Shown: in pieces, positions 1 to 6,171 of the stretch
Numbering within the stretch: position 1 is the stretch's first letter
Layout of the letters: each line of letters begins with the position of its first letter
Origin: Paludibacter sp. UBA5753
Lineage (GTDB): Bacteria; Bacteroidota; Bacteroidia; Bacteroidales; Paludibacteraceae
Direction of reading: 5' to 3'
Length of the DNA: 10,801 bases
Assembly (NCBI GenBank): GCA_002427615.1
Contig: DIFH01000043.1
Coordinates: 12,169 to 22,969, forward strand
Made by a program: the position numbers and the translations under genes
The notes under the pieces: generated by a model
What the model was told of the DNA's origin: nothing
The model's database searches: none
The model's input: the letters and a program-made list of their open reading frames with translations, nothing else

Positions 1-70
1 TAAATGGCTGATTATTATCAAATTTATTAGGGCGCTGAATAGTTACTATTTATAACACTCAACGAAAAAC

Positions 71-2932
71 TTAATGCGCTTCCAACCAGTTGGCTCCCAC
101 ACCGCAATCAGCAATCAACGGAACTTGCAGTTTGATGGCGTTTTCCATTTCCTCCACCACTATTTTTTTTGCTGCTTCGACTTCGGCATTCGGAACACTA
201 AAATTCAATTCATCGTGTACCTGCATGGTCATCTTGGTTTGCAGATCTTCCTTTTCTAAGCGGTTTTGGATTCGTACCATGGCTATCTTGATAATATCGG
301 CAGCCGATCCCTGAATCGGGGCGTTGATGGCATTACGTTCGGCATAACCCCGGACGATACTGTTTTGTGAATTAATGTCTGCAAGGAAGCGTTTCCGTCC
401 GAAAATAGTTTCCACATAGCCGGCTTCCTTGGCACGTTGTATGGCTTCGTCCATATAACGTTTCACATCGGGATAAGTAGCAAAATATTCGTCGATCAGT
501 TCTTTGGCTTCGCCACGCGGAATGGCAAGCCGCTCTGCCAGTCCGAAAGTGGAAATGCCGTAAATTATGCCAAAGTTGGCGGTTTTGGCTTTGCGGCGCA
601 TATCCGAAGTAACTTCGTTGAGAGGGATTTTATAAATTTTAGCAGCTGTAGCCGTGTGTATGTCGAGCCCTCTGTTGAATGCTTCGAGCATATTGGCATC
701 GCCGCTGAGGTGCGCCATGATGCGAAGCTCAATTTGTGAATAGTCGGCGCTCAGGAAAACGCTGTCGTCGTCCGGGATAAATGCCTTGCGGATTTCCTTG
801 CCCTGCGCGTCGCGAATAGGAATGTTTTGCAAATTCGGATTGGTAGAACTTAATCTGCCGGTAGATGTAACTGTTTGATTAAATGAGGTGTGTACTTTTC
901 CAGTCTTCGGATTAATCAGTTGAGGCAAAGCATCGATATAGGTGCTCAGGAGTTTTTTCAATCCACGGTAATCTAAAATTTTCCCGATAATCGGGTGTTT
1001 CGAGCGGATTTTTTCCAATACATCCTCCGAAGTGGAATATTGGCCTGTTTTGGTTTTCTTGGCTTTGTCATCAAGTTTCAACCGGTCGAAAAGAATTTCA
1101 CCTACTTGCGCCGGCGACGACACGTTGAACTCATAGCCCGCCATTTTGTGAATTTCTTTTTCGAGTGCGAGCATTTCTTGGGTCAGTATTTCGGAACTCT
1201 GGCGCAATGCTTCGCTGTCGATGCGTACGCCGTTTCGTTCCATAGTAGCCAACACTTTCATAAGCGGCATTTCTATTTCGTAAAATAGTTTTTCGAGTCC
1301 GTTTTCAATTATTTCCTTTTCCAGGATTTGCTTCAGACGGAAGGTTACATCGGCATCTTCAGCGGCATAATCGCACAAAAGATCCAAATCGACAAACCGG
1401 ATGTCAATTTGATTTTTACCCTTTCCGCCTACCAAGTCATCGTAATGGATCGTGCGGTAATGAAGATAAATTTCGGCTAAATAATCCATGCCATGGCGCA
1501 GTTCGGGTTGTAATAGATAATGGGCAATCATGGTGTCGAACAATTTTCCTTTCAGTTCGATGCCATACATCGACAGCATAAGCAGGTCAAATTTGATATT
1601 CTGACCAATTTTTTCGATATGTTCGCTTTGGAAAAATGCTTTGAATTCGTGTAATAATTCTAACGCTTCGTTTTTATCCCCGGGTAAGCTAACGTAATAA
1701 GCTTCGCCTGCCTTATAACAAAACGAAAGTCCTACCAGTTCGGCCGAGAAAACATCCACTCCGGTAGTCTCCGTGTCGAAGCAAACCGATTTTTGCATAA
1801 AAAGCTTTGAAATCAAATCGGCACGTTTTGCTTTCGAGTCGACAAGCGTGTAGCTATGCGCCACATTTCGAAGGGTCAACATGCCGTTTACGGGAGCTTC
1901 TTCCAAAACTTGTGGGACATCATCGGCCATTTGTTTTGATACTTTTAAAGGCACAGGTTTGTCGGCTTCGTCAAAAGCATCGAAAAGGGACATTTGCCCC
2001 TTTGGCGATTTGGGTTTGGCAAACTGAATAGTTGTTGCCGGTTCGTCGGGAGGAAGCGAAGTAAAAGGCTTCCTGAATTTCGATTGCGACATGGTACGAA
2101 ATTCCAATTCCTCAAACAAAGCCTGCAAATCAACTTCGTTAATTGGTTCTATTTCTAATGATTTTTCGTTAAACTCTACCGGCACATCGGTTTTTATAGT
2201 TGCCAGAAAACGGGAAAAAGTTATCAGTTCTTTGTTTGTTTCTACTTTGGTTTTCAGGGCTCCTTTCAGTTCGTCGGTTCTTGAAAGCAAGGTATCGATG
2301 CTGCCGAATTCTTTCAGCAATTTCACGGCGGTAACTTCGCCCACACCCGGACAACCCGGAATATTATCCGATGCGTCGCCCATGAGTCCCAACAAATCGA
2401 TGACTTGTTCGTGACTGTCGAGATTGTATTTGGCTTTCACTTCTTCGGGTCCCATCACTTCAAAACCGCCCGTATGTTTGGGTCGATACATGAAAATATG
2501 TTCGGAAACCAACTGTCCGTAATCTTTATCGGGCGTAAGCATAAACACTTCAAATCCTTGTTTTTCAGCCTGTTTTGCCATAGTTCCAATCACATCATCG
2601 GCTTCGAAACCTGGAACTTCGAGAATGGGAATATTGTAAGCCTGTACAATTTTTTTAATAATCGGAACAGCCAATCGGATATCTTCAGGAGTCGATTCGC
2701 GTTGTGCTTTGTATTTTTCATAAGCTTCGTGGCGGAAGGTTTTCCCGCTCGGGTCGAACGCCACGGCAATATGTGTGGGTTTTTCGCGCTTCAACACATC
2801 CTCAAGAGTATTGACAAAACCGTAAATAGCCGAAGTGTTAAGTCCTTTTGAATTTACACGAGGTGTGCGGATAAAAGCATAATATGCCCGGTAAATAATG
2901 GCGTAAGCGTCTATTAAAAAAAGTTTTTTCAT
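71..2932 (-). CDS. polA: DNA polymerase I, full three-domain form
   Basis: Acts in gap filling, repair and RNA primer removal at Okazaki fragments. The 953-residue protein has the complete Pol I order. The 5'-3' nuclease domain (about 1-290) shows FLIDAY at the N-terminus, EADDVIG near 110, TPDKDYGQL near 133 and GDASDNIPG near 185. The 3'-5' proofreading domain (about 355-545) keeps its acidic residues: D386 and E388 in FDTETTG, D449 in NIKFD, and Y522/D526 in YAAEDAD. The polymerase domain shows motif A DYSQIELR (D730), motif B with R779, K783, F787 and Y791, and motif C QVHDEL (D907). All three activities therefore look functional. The linker at about 290-350 is proline- and acid-rich and carries QMSLF at 313-317, a possible sliding-clamp contact. 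Length is slightly above the E. coli enzyme (928). The ATG at 2930-2932 gives the expected MKKLFLIDAY start. Identification is very secure. Confidence 0.98.
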   Translation of the reverse strand: MKKLFLIDAYAIIYRAYYAFIRTPRVNSKGLNTSAIYGFVNTLEDVLKREKPTHIAVAFDPSGKTFRHEAYEKYKAQRESTPEDIRLAVPIIKKIVQAYNIPILEVPGFEADDVIGTMAKQAEKQGFEVFMLTPDKDYGQLVSEHIFMYRPKHTGGFEVMGPEEVKAKYNLDSHEQVIDLLGLMGDASDNIPGCPGVGEVTAVKLLKEFGSIDTLLSRTDELKGALKTKVETNKELITFSRFLATIKTDVPVEFNEKSLEIEPINEVDLQALFEELEFRTMSQSKFRKPFTSLPPDEPATTIQFAKPKSPKGQMSLFDAFDEADKPVPLKVSKQMADDVPQVLEEAPVNGMLTLRNVAHSYTLVDSKAKRADLISKLFMQKSVCFDTETTGVDVFSAELVGLSFCYKAGEAYYVSLPGDKNEALELLHEFKAFFQSEHIEKIGQNIKFDLLMLSMYGIELKGKLFDTMIAHYLLQPELRHGMDYLAEIYLHYRTIHYDDLVGGKGKNQIDIRFVDLDLLCDYAAEDADVTFRLKQILEKEIIENGLEKLFYEIEMPLMKVLATMERNGVRIDSEALRQSSEILTQEMLALEKEIHKMAGYEFNVSSPAQVGEILFDRLKLDDKAKKTKTGQYSTSEDVLEKIRSKHPIIGKILDYRGLKKLLSTYIDALPQLINPKTGKVHTSFNQTVTSTGRLSSTNPNLQNIPIRDAQGKEIRKAFIPDDDSVFLSADYSQIELRIMAHLSGDANMLEAFNRGLDIHTATAAKIYKIPLNEVTSDMRRKAKTANFGIIYGISTFGLAERLAIPRGEAKELIDEYFATYPDVKRYMDEAIQRAKEAGYVETIFGRKRFLADINSQNSIVRGYAERNAINAPIQGSAADIIKIAMVRIQNRLEKEDLQTKMTMQVHDELNFSVPNAEVEAAKKIVVEEMENAIKLQVPLIADCGVGANWLEAH

Positions 2933-2948
2933 AAAATTTTTGTCTTGC

Positions 2949-2970
2949 TGTCAACTTATATACGTTGACA
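2949..2970. promoter_or_regulatory. Inverted repeat in polA leader
   Basis: A perfect 7-bp inverted repeat, TGTCAAC and GTTGACA, is separated by 8 AT-rich bases that include TATATA. It lies just downstream of the predicted polA -7 element and 16 nt upstream of the polA ATG. It would therefore sit at roughly +5 to +26 of the transcript, where it could be a DNA operator or an RNA hairpin affecting translation. The repeat is seen directly; the role is inferred. Confidence 0.45.
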
Positions 2971-2981
2971 ATATATAAAAA

Positions 2982-2989
2982 CAAAGATA
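2982..2989 (-). promoter_or_regulatory. Predicted polA promoter -7 element
   Basis: On the minus strand this reads TATCTTTG, an exact match to the Bacteroidota -7 consensus TAnnTTTG. It lies about 50 nt upstream of the polA start. I see no clear TTG -33 box at the expected distance, so the call rests on the -7 element and its position. The 87-bp gap to the upstream protease gene allows an independent promoter. Confidence 0.5.
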
Positions 2990-3019
2990 CATTTTTTAGG
3001 GCGAAACTACACGGTTCAC

Positions 3020-4228
3020 TTATATTTTCGCCTTCATTTCCACCTCCACCTCCAGCATTTTCCCATCGCGTTGAATAATCATCCTGAGCGGTCTTTTACT
3101 TGCATGCTCAAAATAGCCCCGCACCTGAGAAAGCGTCATACTGAAAATTTTTTGAAAATTAATCTCGTTAATCAAATCTCCTACTTTTATTCCGGCTTGC
3201 TCTGCCGGTGAGCCTTTCCAGACATTGATTACTTCTATTTGTGGAAAAAACGCATAAGCCTGGGCCACTTCCAATCCTGCGATATTATAAACAAAAGGCT
3301 TTTTGAAGTTGCTGTTGGGTTTAAAATAGAATTGTTTATTAAACGGATCGATAATCAGATTAAAACGGCTCAACAATTGGCTTCCAATCGTTCCGTCCCT
3401 GTCCGAATTCTGTATGATTCCCGCAATAACAGCCGAATCGGGGAAAACAACAATCGGATTTTTCACGCAAAAGTTGGCAATACATATTTGCGGCACCCGA
3501 GCGAAAATTCCGGTTACTTCTCCACTCAGTCCCTGACCAATCCGGCCGTGAATCGATTTTTCGGGAATGGTAATGGCTTTGTTTGTTAAAGTCTGAAACC
3601 ACGCATTGAGTTCGGCTCCGGTGTCGATCAGCATCTTGATACTGCGTCGGGCGCTATCGGTTTCGAGCACCGAAAGATTTATGTACATTTTTTGTTTCTC
3701 AACAGTCATTGGCATTACCCCGTAACCCTTGGGAACATATATTTTGTCTTTATCATAAAAACGAACCTTTCGAGCGGTATAATCTATTTGCACAATATAG
3801 TCCTGAAAAAAATCAGTTCCAAGTAAACCGTTAATCTTTGTTCCCGTTTGGCGGGTAAGATTAAAAATATCTTCCTGAAGAACAAAAATTGTTTTGTTGA
3901 ATAATTTAAACTTTCTCCCTATGAAAATTGTATTACCATTACTCTCCAATGCATTCATAGTTACACCGCTGCCTAAGCCCTGCAAATCGCGTATGTTATT
4001 ATATGTGAGCAAAACGCTGTCGCCAGGAAGCAGTTCGGTAATGATGGTGCTGTTAACGCCTGAATCGAGAATAAATCTTAACCTGGACGATTGGTTGATT
4101 CTGACTTCGACCACAATATAACTTCCCACCATCTCGAAAGGAATGGAGACAAGCGGTTTGTTGGGACGATGAGCCATGCAAACCAATGAAAAAAATAAAT
4201 AAATTACGAGAAATACTAACTTTCTCAT
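3020..4228 (-). CDS. Exported aspartic protease with PDZ domain
   Basis: The 402-residue protein begins with a signal peptide (positive MRK, hydrophobic core 4-17, likely cleavage after CMA near residue 19), so it probably acts in the periplasm or at the outer surface. Two retropepsin-like halves follow. The first has FILDSG (D55-S56-G57) and a downstream NGLLGTDF at 133-140. The second has MLIDTG (D202-T203-G204) and DGTIGSQLL at 278-286. Each half thus has the active-site Asp and the hydrophobic-Gly motif that usually pairs with it, as in pepsin-fold enzymes with two catalytic aspartates. A PDZ domain covers about 315-398, with GSPAEQAGIKVGD as its typical loop; it may bind peptide C-termini or regulate the protease. 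The substrate cannot be inferred. The gene is read in the same direction as polA, 87 bp upstream of it, and divergently from the iron-protein gene. The start is the only ATG giving a signal peptide. Confidence 0.85.
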   Translation of the reverse strand: MRKLVFLVIYLFFSLVCMAHRPNKPLVSIPFEMVGSYIVVEVRINQSSRLRFILDSGVNSTIITELLPGDSVLLTYNNIRDLQGLGSGVTMNALESNGNTIFIGRKFKLFNKTIFVLQEDIFNLTRQTGTKINGLLGTDFFQDYIVQIDYTARKVRFYDKDKIYVPKGYGVMPMTVEKQKMYINLSVLETDSARRSIKMLIDTGAELNAWFQTLTNKAITIPEKSIHGRIGQGLSGEVTGIFARVPQICIANFCVKNPIVVFPDSAVIAGIIQNSDRDGTIGSQLLSRFNLIIDPFNKQFYFKPNSNFKKPFVYNIAGLEVAQAYAFFPQIEVINVWKGSPAEQAGIKVGDLINEINFQKIFSMTLSQVRGYFEHASKRPLRMIIQRDGKMLEVEVEMKAKI

Positions 4229-4249
4229 ATCATGTGATTTTTCAATATG

Positions 4250-4257
4250 CGAAGATA
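4250..4257 (-). promoter_or_regulatory. Weak -7 element for protease gene
   Basis: The minus strand reads TATCTTCG, one mismatch from TAnnTTTG, about 20 nt upstream of the protease ATG. A TTG lies further upstream at 4282-4284, with 24 bp between, slightly longer than the usual spacing. A promoter is expected in this divergent gap, but this match is imperfect and implies a short leader. Confidence 0.3.
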
Positions 4258-4272
4258 GTGTTTTTTTATAAA

Positions 4273-4310
4273 TGTTTCATACAACTTTTTTTATACATTT
4301 GTGTTTCATA
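4273..4310. repeat. 9-bp direct repeat flanking a promoter
   Basis: TGTTTCATA occurs exactly at 4273-4281 and again at 4302-4310, 29 bp start to start. The match extends to 11 of 12 bases (TGTTTCATACAA against TGTTTCATAAAA). One copy lies on each side of the plus-strand -7 element at 4294-4301. This arrangement would suit a regulator that binds on one face of the helix or across the promoter. It does not resemble a Fur box. In AT-rich DNA, chance remains possible. Confidence 0.4.
4294..4301 (+). promoter_or_regulatory. Predicted -7 element for iron-protein gene
   Basis: TACATTTG matches TAnnTTTG exactly and lies 79 bp upstream of the ATG at 4381. No TTTG box is visible at the expected -33 distance; ATGTTT is the nearest T-rich hexamer there. 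Initiation would fall near 4308, giving a leader of about 70 nt. There is no convincing Shine-Dalgarno before the ATG, which is normal for this phylum. Confidence 0.45.
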
Positions 4311-4380
4311 AAATAATGTGTGAATATCTTTAAAAATCACCCTTTCCTTTATAATTTACAAGTAAAATATTTCAAAAAAG

Positions 4381-5244
4381 ATGGACATTAAAATTAAAAA
4401 GACCGTTCTATCGGCTCAACGGGCAGAAGTAACCGAGCATCTGATTTACATGCGTTTATCAGAGCAGTGTAAGGATGAAAACAATGCTGATGTTTTGCGA
4501 AAAATAGGACTTCAGGAAAAAGGTCATGCAAAATTCTGGCAAAATATATCGGGCGAAGATGTGAAGCCTGATATGTGGCGTGTTATCCGGACTGTTTGGC
4601 TGGCTCGCCTGCTCGGATTATCGTTTGTGCTGAAACTGATGGAAAAACGCGAAGGAACGGGATCAAAAACTTATAATCAATTGGCTGAATATTTCCCTGA
4701 AGCGAAAGATTTTTCGGAGGAAGAACATGATCACGAAAAGAAATTGCTGGCTATGTTGGACGAAGAAGGTTTGCAGTTTGTAGGTTCCATAGTTTTAGGT
4801 CTAAACGATGCATTGGTTGAACTTACAGGCGCTTTAGCCGGCTTCACACTGGCGCTGAGCGACAATAAAATCATTTCGCTGGTAGGATTGGTTACCGGTA
4901 TTTCTGCCGCGCTTTCGATGGCAGCTTCCGATTATTTATCGTCGAAAGCCGATGGCGATGCGCAGGCTAAAAAATCAGCCGTTTATACGGGTGTAGCTTA
5001 TTTGTTTACAGTTATTTTACTGATATTGCCATTCCTTTTATTATCGAGTAAATTCATGGCATTGGGCATAACTTTGGCAACAGCCGTTTTGATTATTTTT
5101 TGTTTTAATTACTATATTTCCACGGCGAAAGACTTGAACTTTAAAGCCCGCTTTTTCGAAATGACTTTTATAAGTCTGGGTGTGGCAACTTTTTCGTTTT
5201 TTGTGGGTTACGCGCTGAGATATTTGCTTGGGGTGAATGTATAA
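4381..5244 (+). CDS. Ferritin-like plus VIT1/CCC1-type metal transporter
   Basis: The 287-residue protein joins two modules. Residues about 1-125 form a ferritin/rubrerythrin-like helical bundle with candidate di-metal ligands E16/E19, ExxH at E46-H49, E88/E91 and ExxH at E115-H118. Residues about 130-287 form a VIT1/CCC1 membrane domain with about five hydrophobic helices (near 131-153, 161-182, 199-221, 225-245 and 258-280). It has the family motifs GLNDALVELTGALAG at 140-154 and GISAALSMAASDYLS at 173-187. The loop between helices 2 and 3 is short, so the cytosolic metal-binding domain of eukaryotic VIT1 appears to be replaced by the N-terminal bundle. This layout matches membrane-bound ferritin MbfA of alphaproteobacteria, which exports iron and resists peroxide stress. 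By analogy this protein probably exports Fe(II) or Mn(II) from the cytoplasm. It is the only plus-strand gene here and stands alone. Direct repeats flank its predicted promoter. Metal and direction of transport are inferred. Confidence 0.85.
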   Translation: MDIKIKKTVLSAQRAEVTEHLIYMRLSEQCKDENNADVLRKIGLQEKGHAKFWQNISGEDVKPDMWRVIRTVWLARLLGLSFVLKLMEKREGTGSKTYNQLAEYFPEAKDFSEEEHDHEKKLLAMLDEEGLQFVGSIVLGLNDALVELTGALAGFTLALSDNKIISLVGLVTGISAALSMAASDYLSSKADGDAQAKKSAVYTGVAYLFTVILLILPFLLLSSKFMALGITLATAVLIIFCFNYYISTAKDLNFKARFFEMTFISLGVATFSFFVGYALRYLLGVNV

Positions 5245-5277
5245 AATTCGTTTTATCGGAAGAGGCGTACGACGCCT
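5241..5277. terminator. Two hairpins between convergent genes
   Basis: ATAAAA-TTCG-TTTTAT (5241-5256) overlaps the stop codon of the metal transporter gene. It is followed by AGGCGT-ACG-ACGCCT (5263-5277), both with perfect 6-bp stems. Their position between convergent genes suggests a bidirectional terminator. However, no T-run directly follows the GC-rich stem; the nearest, TTTTTT, begins about 20 nt downstream at 5297. The GC-rich stem might instead be a dispersed intergenic repeat. Confidence 0.35.
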
Positions 5278-5325
5278 GAATATTCCAATTTACAGGTTTT
5301 TTGTGTTTGTCTAATAAATTGATTT

Positions 5326-6051
5326 TCAGATTTTTTCTGTCCGGTCATCGGCTTTAGTAAGCTCTTTTTCTCCTTTTCGATAATAATAAACCAACCCGAA
5401 TTGTTTGCATTTCGTAAGTCGGGTGTAAGGTTTTTCGTCCTTGAATTTAGCTTCCACCTGATTCCAGATGTCAAGGATAATGGCATCGCCTTTTTTCCGT
5501 GAATTTACCAGTTCTTCCCAACTTCTGGCAGTAGTATTTTGATATAATTTTTGGGTGGATTTATATTCCTTGAAAATTTCGTAATGAACCTGTACTTTGG
5601 CAATAGCAGGGTTGTAAATAGGCAAACCGCCGTTACGAACTCTCTCATTTTCACCATCGATAATAAATTTACCCCATTGAATCAACGCCGCCTCGGTGGT
5701 TAAATCAGGAACAGTGTGTATTGCAGGGTCGAGATGGTAAAAAAGTTTATGCTCTTTCTTTATGTCGCCTCGAATTACTGCAAGATTCAGAACCTGAATA
5801 AAATGCGAAATGTATAATCGGGCATTGTGAACTATTTGTTGATACCGTTTATTAGCTGAAACCTGATTATCAAGCGTTTGTTGATATTGGCTTAATTGTT
5901 TCTCAAAAATGCCCAGGTAAGTTTTAGCATCGTGAACCGTTTTGAAAGAAACGACCTGATCAACAAAGTCTTGCTTTTCTGCCTGCTGAATAGCCGTTCG
6001 TAACGCACGTAAACGGGCTTGATCGGTATTGGGAAGTCGACGATAAGGCAT
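5326..6051 (-). CDS. Conserved-looking protein of unknown function
   Basis: I do not recognise a characterised family. The 241-residue product is soluble-looking, with no signal peptide and no membrane segment. The N-terminus MPYRRLPNTDQARL is basic and polar. Residues about 11-90 are rich in Q, K, A and L and likely form long helices or a coiled coil (for example EKQLSQYQQTLDNQ at 50-63). A more mixed central part follows, with IQWGKFIIDGE near 124 and NGGLPIYNPAI at 140-150. The charged C-terminus has FGLVYYYRKGEKE near 218-230. There is one cysteine (C215). Codon use and length suggest a real gene: the reading frame is long, an exact -7 element stands upstream and the flanking genes leave room for it. 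It is transcribed separately from the cell-wall cluster, with a heptanucleotide repeat in its leader. I have an impression that similar N-termini recur in Bacteroidales hypothetical proteins, but this was not checked. Confidence 0.8.
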   Translation of the reverse strand: MPYRRLPNTDQARLRALRTAIQQAEKQDFVDQVVSFKTVHDAKTYLGIFEKQLSQYQQTLDNQVSANKRYQQIVHNARLYISHFIQVLNLAVIRGDIKKEHKLFYHLDPAIHTVPDLTTEAALIQWGKFIIDGENERVRNGGLPIYNPAIAKVQVHYEIFKEYKSTQKLYQNTTARSWEELVNSRKKGDAIILDIWNQVEAKFKDEKPYTRLTKCKQFGLVYYYRKGEKELTKADDRTEKI

Positions 6052-6057
6052 AAAAAT

Positions 6058-6085
6058 TTACAACTTACAACTTACAATTTACAAC
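6058..6085. repeat. Four tandem 7-bp units (TTACAAC)
   Basis: The units are TTACAAC, TTACAAC, TTACAAT and TTACAAC, in phase and directly adjacent. The array ends 7 bp upstream of the start codon of the unknown gene at 5326-6051 and lies inside its predicted leader, where the transcript reads GTTGTAA units. Copy number could change by slippage and alter expression, but this is inference. Confidence 0.8.
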
Positions 6086-6157
6086 TTGAGGGCAAAAGCC
6101 GTCGACAATCGTAAACTGAAAATCTGAATTTATGAATTGAAAATCGTTTATTACCCG

Positions 6158-6165
6158 CAAAGATA
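6158..6165 (-). promoter_or_regulatory. Predicted -7 element for unknown gene
   Basis: The minus strand reads TATCTTTG, an exact match to TAnnTTTG. It lies just downstream of the prenyl synthase stop codon and about 107 nt upstream of the ATG at 6051. The predicted leader is therefore about 100 nt and contains the heptad repeat. No clear -33 TTG is visible; that region would lie inside the end of the prenyl synthase gene. Confidence 0.45.
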
Positions 6166-6171
6166 GAAAAT

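Noticed and set aside
1..70. AATAGT-A-ACTATT and nearby AT-rich sequence as the polA terminator.
   Set aside because: The loop is a single base and no T-run follows on the minus strand, so this short flank gives no supportable terminator or gene.
2405..2851. A 148-codon plus-strand frame, and several others, inside polA.
   Set aside because: They lie opposite the conserved PolA nuclease domain, carry no family motif and are typical antisense shadows.
4229..4380. A Fur or other known iron box in front of the iron-protein gene.
   Set aside because: No 19-bp GATAAT-type palindrome is visible; only the TGTTTCATA direct repeat stands out.
6058..6085. The heptad array as part of a CRISPR.
   Set aside because: The units are 7 bp, contiguous and without spacers, and no cas gene is present.
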